Made by a program: the position numbers and the translations under genes
Shown: positions 5,919 to 8,697 of the stretch, in pieces
How positions within the stretch are numbered: position 1 is the stretch's first letter
Layout of the letters: each line of letters starts with the position of its first letter
Notes under the pieces: generated by a model
Told to the model about the DNA's origin: nothing
The model's input: the letters and a program-made list of their open reading frames with translations, nothing else
Databases searched by the model: none
Assembly: GCA_934667465.1 (NCBI GenBank)
Contig: CAKUMG010000192.1
Span: 1-8,697 of the forward strand
DNA: 8,697 bases
Direction of reading: 5' to 3'
Origin: an uncultured Actinoplanes sp.
GTDB taxonomy: Bacteria; Actinomycetota; Actinomycetes; Mycobacteriales; Micromonosporaceae

Positions 5919-6929
5919 GTGATCCTCCGCAAGTCCCCCCTCAAGCGCACCTCGGCCGTCTTCGCCGGCGCGCTCCTCGGCCTCACCGGTGTCGCGGTTC
6001 TTGCCACCCCCGCGAGCGCTCACCACACCACCATCACCCCCGGTTCCCCCTGTGTGCTCGAGGATGAGTCCTGGCAGGTCACGTGGACTGTCCAGAACAG
6101 TGAGATCCGCGCCGCCAAAGTGACCGGTGTGACCTTCGACGAGGGCAGCAAGCTGACCGGTATCGACGGTGCCGAGCTGCCGGAGAACAAGGGCTCGATC
6201 GAAGGCATCCAGGTGCTGCCGAAGGACGCCGCGACGGCCAAGCTCACCGTCACCGCCTTCTGGGACTACCCCGAGGGCAGCGTCGACGTCACCCGGACGA
6301 ACGTCGGCGAGGCGGTCAAGCCGACGAAGCTGTGTGCGCCGGCCAAGCCCCCCGTCGACGAGGAGACCCCGGGCGACGAGGAGACGCCGACCGATGAGGA
6401 GAGCACTCCGGTCGACAACCCGAGCGCTCCGGTCGACGAGCCCAGCAGCCCGGCGGAGGAGCCCTCGACCCCGGCCGAGGAGCCCAGCGCCCCTACTGCC
6501 CCAGTCACCCCGGAGCCCGCCGAGGAGCCCGAGTTCGTCTACGAGGCCGACTGTGACACGGTCGTCGTCGGCGTCACCGTCCCGTCCGACTGGGACGAGG
6601 ACATCGAGGTCACCTTCACCACCAACAAGGGTGGCAAGGAGACCGTGACCGGCGTCAAGGGCGAGACCACGACCGTCGAGTTCCCGGCGGAGGAGGGCCT
6701 GACCGTCACCGCGACCCCCAAGGGTTACGAGGACGAGGCCGCCACCATCGAGTACGAGCAGCCCGCCGACTGTGACACCGCGGGCGAGGGTGCCGGCGAG
6801 GGTGACGAGGAGCTGCCGCTGACCGGTGCCGCCGCGGGTGGCATCGCCACCGGCGCCGTGGTCCTGCTCGGCGCGGGCATCGCGCTCTTCGTCGTGGCCC
6901 GCCGCCGCAAGGTCAAGTTCACCGCCTGA
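5919..6929 (+). CDS. LPxTG-anchored secreted surface protein (336 aa), function unknown
   Basis: The Sec-type signal peptide covers 1-34 (basic KSPLKR, hydrophobic core, cleavage after TPASA). An N-terminal domain (about 35-139) begins at C45 and ends at C139, with a WQVTWTVQN strand motif (52-60). Then comes an acidic Pro/Glu/Thr/Ser linker (about 141-206, repeated PVDEPSSPAEEPS-like units). A second beta-rich domain is bracketed by C212 and C285. The sorting signal is LPLTG (299-303), followed by a hydrophobic helix (about 304-327) and tail RRRKVKFTA. The protein is expected to be linked to peptidoglycan by a sortase after export. The start is GTG at 5919 with AGGAG 5 nt upstream; an open frame continues upstream but has no signal-peptide logic. 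The paired cysteines suggest one disulfide per domain (inference). It is paralogous to the next gene. Adhesion or structural roles are possible; no catalytic motif is seen. Confidence 0.9.
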   Translation: MILRKSPLKRTSAVFAGALLGLTGVAVLATPASAHHTTITPGSPCVLEDESWQVTWTVQNSEIRAAKVTGVTFDEGSKLTGIDGAELPENKGSIEGIQVLPKDAATAKLTVTAFWDYPEGSVDVTRTNVGEAVKPTKLCAPAKPPVDEETPGDEETPTDEESTPVDNPSAPVDEPSSPAEEPSTPAEEPSAPTAPVTPEPAEEPEFVYEADCDTVVVGVTVPSDWDEDIEVTFTTNKGGKETVTGVKGETTTVEFPAEEGLTVTATPKGYEDEAATIEYEQPADCDTAGEGAGEGDEELPLTGAAAGGIATGAVVLLGAGIALFVVARRRKVKFTA

Positions 6930-6966
6930 CCTGAACGCAGCAGCACGTAGCACCACCTGACACGAG

Positions 6967-7011
6967 GGGGCGCGCCGACCAGCACCGAGGTCGGCGCGCC
7001 CCTTGTCTCTT
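6967..7011 (+). terminator. Intrinsic terminator after the first surface-protein gene
   Basis: A perfect 14-bp GC-rich stem (6967-6980 with 6989-7002) around the 8-nt loop AGCACCGA is followed by TTGTCTCTT. It lies 37 nt after the stop codon, so the second surface-protein gene probably has its own promoter or depends on read-through. Confidence 0.88.
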
Positions 7012-7013
7012 CC

Positions 7014-7038
7014 CGGTCGGTCCGCAGTGGACCAACCG
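7014..7038. other. Imperfect inverted repeat in the leader of the second surface-protein gene
   Basis: CGGTCGGTCC and GGACCAACCG form 10-bp arms with one mismatch around GCAGT, 31 nt before the GTG start. It may be a secondary stem behind the terminator, or a leader hairpin or operator. No convincing promoter elements are visible in the remaining sequence up to the start codon. Confidence 0.4.
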
Positions 7039-7069
7039 CCCACCCCACTCGTCTGACAAGGCGGCTCTG

Positions 7070-8614
7070 GTGACATCACTCCTCCGACGCGCAGCGGCCG
7101 TCGCCGCGAGCGCCCTCCTCGGCCTCTCCGGGCTCGCGGGCCTCGCCTCCCCGGCGAGCGCCGCCGACACCGGCCCGGTCTCGGTCTCCGCCACGGCGGC
7201 GTGCAACACCGCCACCGGCGAGTGGGACATCAAGTGGACGCTGAGCAACGACCGCTTCACACCGGTGACGGTCAGCAACTTCAAGGCCACTCCGGAACCC
7301 GTACCCGGGTTGTCCGGGAAGTTCGATCTCGAGAAGCGCCTCAACTCGGGCATTCCCAGCACCCGGGTCTTCCCCCAGACGCTCAAGGGCGAGCCACGCG
7401 AGGCCACGCTCTCCTTCAGCGCGAACTGGAAGGACGGCTCGGACCTTGACAACACGTTCACCGTGCAGCTGGGCGACTGCAAGCCGGCCGAGGTGCCCTG
7501 CACCCCGCGCGCCGACGTGAAGTTCGCGCACACGTTCGCGGTGAAGGACGGCCAGGCCACGGCGACCGTGAAGGTCACCGGCGACGCCAAGCTCTGCCAG
7601 GACGAGCCCGTCACCCTGGTCAGCTACTACGCGCCGAAGCCGCAGTTCTCGGTGCCGCAGTTCGAGTTCGCGCACCGGACCGCCACGCTGACGAACGAGA
7701 CCCGGGCGGTGGAGCTCACCACCCCGCTGCCCAACTGCAACGCCCAGGTCGACCTGTTCTTCGGCGGCGAGGACGACATCATCGGCGAGATCGTCGAGGG
7801 TGGCCCGCGCTACAACGACACGAAGCTGGGCAGCTCCGGCGGCCTCGGCGGCCGGTCGGAGGGCCCGCAGGCCTGGTACAACGGCGGCAGCAAGGCGTGC
7901 CAGACGCCGGCTGTCGAGCCCGTGTCGAGCTGTGACGGCACTGTCGTCCTGCACCTGAGCAACACCGGCGAGCTCAACAAGCACTACCCGGTCGACTTCA
8001 CCGTCAAGGCGGGCACGTTCACCAAGACAGTGACCGTGAAGGCCGGCGAGGGCGAGAACGTCACCGTCCCGGCCGGCTCCGGCACGGTCACCGTGACGGC
8101 CGAGAACATGGCCGACTTCACGTACGACTGGACGAAGCCCGAGGACTGCCCCGAGCCCGTCGTGGTGGCCACCGGCACCTGCACCACCGTCACCGTGAAG
8201 GTGACCAACCCCGAGGGCGCGGCCGCGCTCACCGGGTCCGTGACCTACGGCGACCTCACCGAGCCCTTGGCGGTCGAGGCGGGCGCCACGGCGACCCTGT
8301 CGTTCTCGCGGGACAGCTCGACCGAGGCCACCGTCACCATCGACGGCAAGGGCACGAGCACCGTGCCGGTGAAGTTCGTGGACGACTGCGGCGAGCCGGG
8401 CGAGACCCCGCCGGCGACCCCCACCCCCGGCACGACGACCCCCGCCCCCGGTGACGGCGGCGGCGAGGGCGGCGGCGGGAACGACGACGGCGGCAGCCTC
8501 CCGGTGACCGGCGCGGCCGCGGGCACCATCGCCGGTGTCGCGGTGCTGCTGCTGGTCGGGGGCGCGGTGGCGTTCTTCGTCGCGCGGCGCCGCAAGGTGA
8601 AGTTCACCGCCTGA
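7070..8614 (+). CDS. LPxTG-anchored multidomain surface protein (514 aa), function unknown
   Basis: The signal peptide covers 1-31 (LLRRAAAVAASALLG core, cleavage after SPASA). Domain 1 (C45-C137) has WDIKWTLSN (52-60) and FPQTLKGEPREATLSFSANW (101-120), matching the first domain of the preceding gene. Domain 2 (C144-C277) contains SYYAPKPQFSVPQ and LPNCNAQVDLFFGG (220-233), a pattern met in many actinobacterial LPxTG proteins. Domains 3 and 4 (C288-C360 and C371-C440) are about 70-residue beta-type repeats, each starting with C and a TVxVxxxN-like strand and ending in a cysteine. A Pro/Thr then Gly-rich spacer (441-476) leads to LPVTG (477-481), a membrane helix (about 484-504) and RRRKVKFTA. 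Sortase attachment to the wall is expected. The GTG start at 7070 has AAGGCGG several nt upstream. No enzyme motif is seen; a structural or adhesive role is a guess. Confidence 0.9.
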   Translation: MTSLLRRAAAVAASALLGLSGLAGLASPASAADTGPVSVSATAACNTATGEWDIKWTLSNDRFTPVTVSNFKATPEPVPGLSGKFDLEKRLNSGIPSTRVFPQTLKGEPREATLSFSANWKDGSDLDNTFTVQLGDCKPAEVPCTPRADVKFAHTFAVKDGQATATVKVTGDAKLCQDEPVTLVSYYAPKPQFSVPQFEFAHRTATLTNETRAVELTTPLPNCNAQVDLFFGGEDDIIGEIVEGGPRYNDTKLGSSGGLGGRSEGPQAWYNGGSKACQTPAVEPVSSCDGTVVLHLSNTGELNKHYPVDFTVKAGTFTKTVTVKAGEGENVTVPAGSGTVTVTAENMADFTYDWTKPEDCPEPVVVATGTCTTVTVKVTNPEGAAALTGSVTYGDLTEPLAVEAGATATLSFSRDSSTEATVTIDGKGTSTVPVKFVDDCGEPGETPPATPTPGTTTPAPGDGGGEGGGGNDDGGSLPVTGAAAGTIAGVAVLLLVGGAVAFFVARRRKVKFTA

Positions 8615-8631
8615 CGCACGGACTGACACGC

Positions 8632-8663
8632 AAAGGGGGCGAGCCGATCGGCTCGCCCCCTTT
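8632..8663. terminator. Symmetric (bidirectional) intrinsic terminator
   Basis: A perfect 32-bp palindrome (16-base half AAAGGGGGCGAGCCGA and its complement) begins 18 nt after the stop of the second surface-protein gene. It is flanked by AAA on one side and TTT on the other, so either strand would give a GC-rich hairpin followed by U residues. That shape suits termination of this gene and possibly of a convergent gene beyond the window. Confidence 0.85.
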
Positions 8664-8667
8664 CGTT

Positions 8668-8697
8668 ATGCGAGGCGCCTTGTCATGCGAGGCGCCT
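8668..8697. repeat. Two copies of a 13-bp direct repeat, cut by the window end
   Basis: ATGCGAGGCGCCT occurs at 8668-8680 and 8685-8697, a 17-bp period separated by TGTC. Each copy contains the 8-bp palindrome AGGCGCCT. The second copy ends exactly at the window edge, so a longer tandem array or the 3' end of a convergent gene cannot be excluded. Confidence 0.6.

Noticed and set aside
7076..8629. Minus-strand open frame of 517 codons opposite the second surface-protein gene
   Set aside because: It is a mirror of a gene with clear signal peptide, LPxTG signal and terminator; its Arg/Gly/Ala-rich composition has no recognisable domain.

Overview
The window is high-GC actinobacterial chromosome. 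Gene order and protein style suggest Micromonosporaceae (Actinoplanes/Micromonospora relatives); that family assignment is an inference. Pointers are frequent GTG starts, the block sepIVA-yceD-rpmF-plsX-rnc (in Mycobacterium tuberculosis the sepIVA-, yceD- and rnc-type genes are likewise adjacent), and cell-wall proteins ending in LPxTG plus a membrane segment plus RRRKVKFTA.

Layout. From about 5.5 kb down to 1, everything lies on the minus strand. In order of transcription: rsmD (16S rRNA methyltransferase), coaD (phosphopantetheine adenylyltransferase, 4-nt ATGA overlap), a short SepIVA/DivIVA-type coiled-coil gene, a 173-nt gap with a possible promoter, yceD (DUF177), rpmF (L32), plsX (phosphate acyltransferase), rnc (RNase III, 11-nt overlap with plsX), and a PIG-V/Gpi18-like mannosyltransferase that starts inside the rnc stop (GTGA) and runs off the left edge. 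The set joins ribosome and rRNA maturation (RsmD, YceD, L32, RNase III) to coenzyme A and phospholipid supply (CoaD, PlsX) and septal growth (SepIVA-like).

A 383-nt divergent intergenic region (5536-5918) separates this block from two plus-strand genes. Both encode secreted, sortase-type surface proteins with a signal peptide, cysteine-bracketed beta-type domains, an LPxTG motif, a membrane helix and a basic tail. They are paralogues in tandem, each followed by a strong intrinsic terminator.

Most unusual is the plsX-rnc pair. PlsX carries two long low-complexity insertions. One is a higher-order ARGE repeat (24 + 33 = 57 bp units) sitting where other PlsX proteins have the amphipathic helix pair that binds the membrane. 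RNase III next door has a C-terminal Gly/Glu/Asn repeat tail built from 36-bp units. I see no defence system, mobile element, CRISPR array, tRNA or rRNA. The interest lies in in-frame repeat growth inside two normally compact housekeeping enzymes, and in several unexplained palindromes.
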